Positions 5,841 through 6,607 of a stretch of 6,607 nucleotides of DNA are shown here, piece by piece (the first letter of the stretch is position 1; the number at the start of each line of letters is the position of its first letter). Position numbers and translations under genes: made by a program. The notes under the pieces are model-generated. The model made no database searches. It saw nothing but the letters and a program-made list of their open reading frames with translations, and had not been told where the DNA came from. Source of the stretch: Candidatus Brocadiia bacterium (GTDB lineage: Bacteria > Planctomycetota > PUPC01 > DSUN01); assembly GCA_016782825.1 (NCBI GenBank), contig JADHXT010000203.1, positions 1 to 6,607 of the forward strand, given 5' to 3'.

Positions 5841-6607
5841 GTGGCAGGATTCACGTTTGTCGGCAGGGAGCTGGAGCTCGCCGAGTTCCGGGAGTTTGTG
5901 CAACGCCCGAGTGGCGAAGTGCTCGTCATCACGGGGCCGAGCGGCAGCGGCAAGTCGCATCTGCTGCGTCGGATGCGACGCGAGGCGGATGCCTTGCAGC
6001 ACCACTTCGTCCTGGCCGAGGAGCTGGGCGTGTTCGCGGACGCGGATTTGCGCCACTACGCGGTCATCACCTCTCTTGCCCGGCTGCACCGCAGCGGCCC
6101 GTCGCACGGTGAAATGGCGTCGGGCACCCATCTGTTTGTGAAGAGCGACGAGTTCCTGGCCAGCCTCCTGAGCGAGGAGCGCACGCCGCCGTGCGAGCGG
6201 CTCCACCGCGCCCTGTCGGTCACGGCCGAGACGCTGGAGACGGATGCCCGGCTGGTGGCGTTGCTGGACCTCGGCGCGGTGGACGACCCCGATGCCTTCC
6301 CCATCGAGTTCTTCGCCCGCCGCCTGCCCGGCCGCATCAAGCTGGTGATCGCCAAGCGCACGGCGCCGCCCGAGCTCGCCGCCACGGCCGCTGTGACGGT
6401 GCTGCCGCCCCTGGCCGCGTTCACGCCCGACGAAGCGGCCCAGATATTCGAGTTCAACCTCCCCGACCAGCCCGACAGCCATCAACTGGCCCAGGCCGCG
6501 TGGCGCACGTGTCAGGGGCATCCGCTCTCCATCGATCTGGCGGCCAAGATCGCCGCCAACTCCGCCGACCCCACCCGCGAAATGGCCATCCTCCAGGCCG
6601 ACCCGTT
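5841..6607 (+). CDS. STAND/AAA-type ATPase, N-terminal part (cut by window end)
   Basis: 255 codons are visible, open to the window edge. The protein begins with FTFVGRELEL (4-13), the FVGRE opening typical of STAND and AAA_16-type ATPases. It continues with a Walker A motif GPSGSGKS (32-39, Lys38 and Ser39), a probable Walker B strand LVALLDLGAVDD (138-149, Asp143), a sensor-like strand KLVIAKR (167-173) and GHPLSIDLAA (226-235), the winged-helix-region motif equivalent to GLPL/GHPL in NB-ARC, NACHT and MalT-like proteins. Such proteins are ATP-driven switches that oligomerise on sensing a ligand. No effector domain precedes the ATPase, so output and sensor domains (TPR, WD40, HTH or others) must be C-terminal, outside the window. 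The GTG start follows a good promoter and AAGGA. The gene is divergent from gyrA, so it need not be related to it. Alternatives are a transcriptional regulator of the LuxR/MalT type or a defence ATPase. Confidence 0.85.
   Translation, partial: MAGFTFVGRELELAEFREFVQRPSGEVLVITGPSGSGKSHLLRRMRREADALQHHFVLAEELGVFADADLRHYAVITSLARLHRSGPSHGEMASGTHLFVKSDEFLASLLSEERTPPCERLHRALSVTAETLETDARLVALLDLGAVDDPDAFPIEFFARRLPGRIKLVIAKRTAPPELAATAAVTVLPPLAAFTPDEAAQIFEFNLPDQPDSHQLAQAAWRTCQGHPLSIDLAAKIAANSADPTREMAILQADP

Noticed and set aside
5735..6112. Closed plus-strand frames overlapping the start of the ATPase gene (5735-6112 and 5857-6141)
   Set aside because: Only the frame starting with GTG at 5841 gives FVGRE, Walker A and GHPL in order; the other two plus-strand frames give no motif and stop early.
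5472..6521. A 349-codon minus-strand frame (and a related one at 5459-5953) across the intergenic region and the ATPase
   Set aside because: It is antisense to the Walker A/GHPL-containing ATPase frame and crosses both promoters, and it carries no recognisable domain.

Overview
The window is GC-rich bacterial chromosomal DNA. The GyrA sequence (a GDTSGNYHPHG block followed by YPTLVRM, and the segment VPNYDETRTEPTVLP), together with a secreted BNR/sialidase-like protein, suggests Planctomycetota or a neighbouring lineage, probably an environmental genome. This assignment is from memory of family sequences and is only moderately secure.

Layout: positions 54-5432 hold four genes, all on the minus strand. 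In transcription order they are gyrA (DNA gyrase subunit A), an AMMECR1-domain protein, a secreted BNR/Asp-box sialidase-like protein and a DegT/DnrJ/EryC1/StrS-family PLP aminotransferase. The three gaps between them are 30, 31 and 29 nt, so they look like one transcription unit. A promoter with a perfect TATAAT -10 box lies about 100 bp upstream of gyrA, and a 20-bp hairpin begins 6 nt after the last stop codon. The 408-nt region 5433-5840 is a divergent promoter region. It carries the gyrA promoter on the minus strand, a second TATAAT promoter on the plus strand, and two clusters of GC-rich inverted repeats between them. From 5841 to the window end, on the plus strand, runs a GTG-started gene for a STAND/AAA-type ATPase, cut off by the window edge after 255 codons.

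How the genes may work together: GyrA is housekeeping. The three genes behind it have no obvious link to DNA topology, so they probably share its promoter rather than its function. The sialidase-like protein and the aminotransferase could belong to glycan or amino-sugar metabolism, but their adjacency is the only evidence. The STAND ATPase is the best candidate for a less-described system (signalling, regulation or defence), but its deciding C-terminal part is not in the window. Nothing here proves a new system. The points most worth checking are the missing C-terminus of the ATPase, the unusual GyrA residues at quinolone-contact positions 83 and 87, and the unusual gyrA-led gene set.
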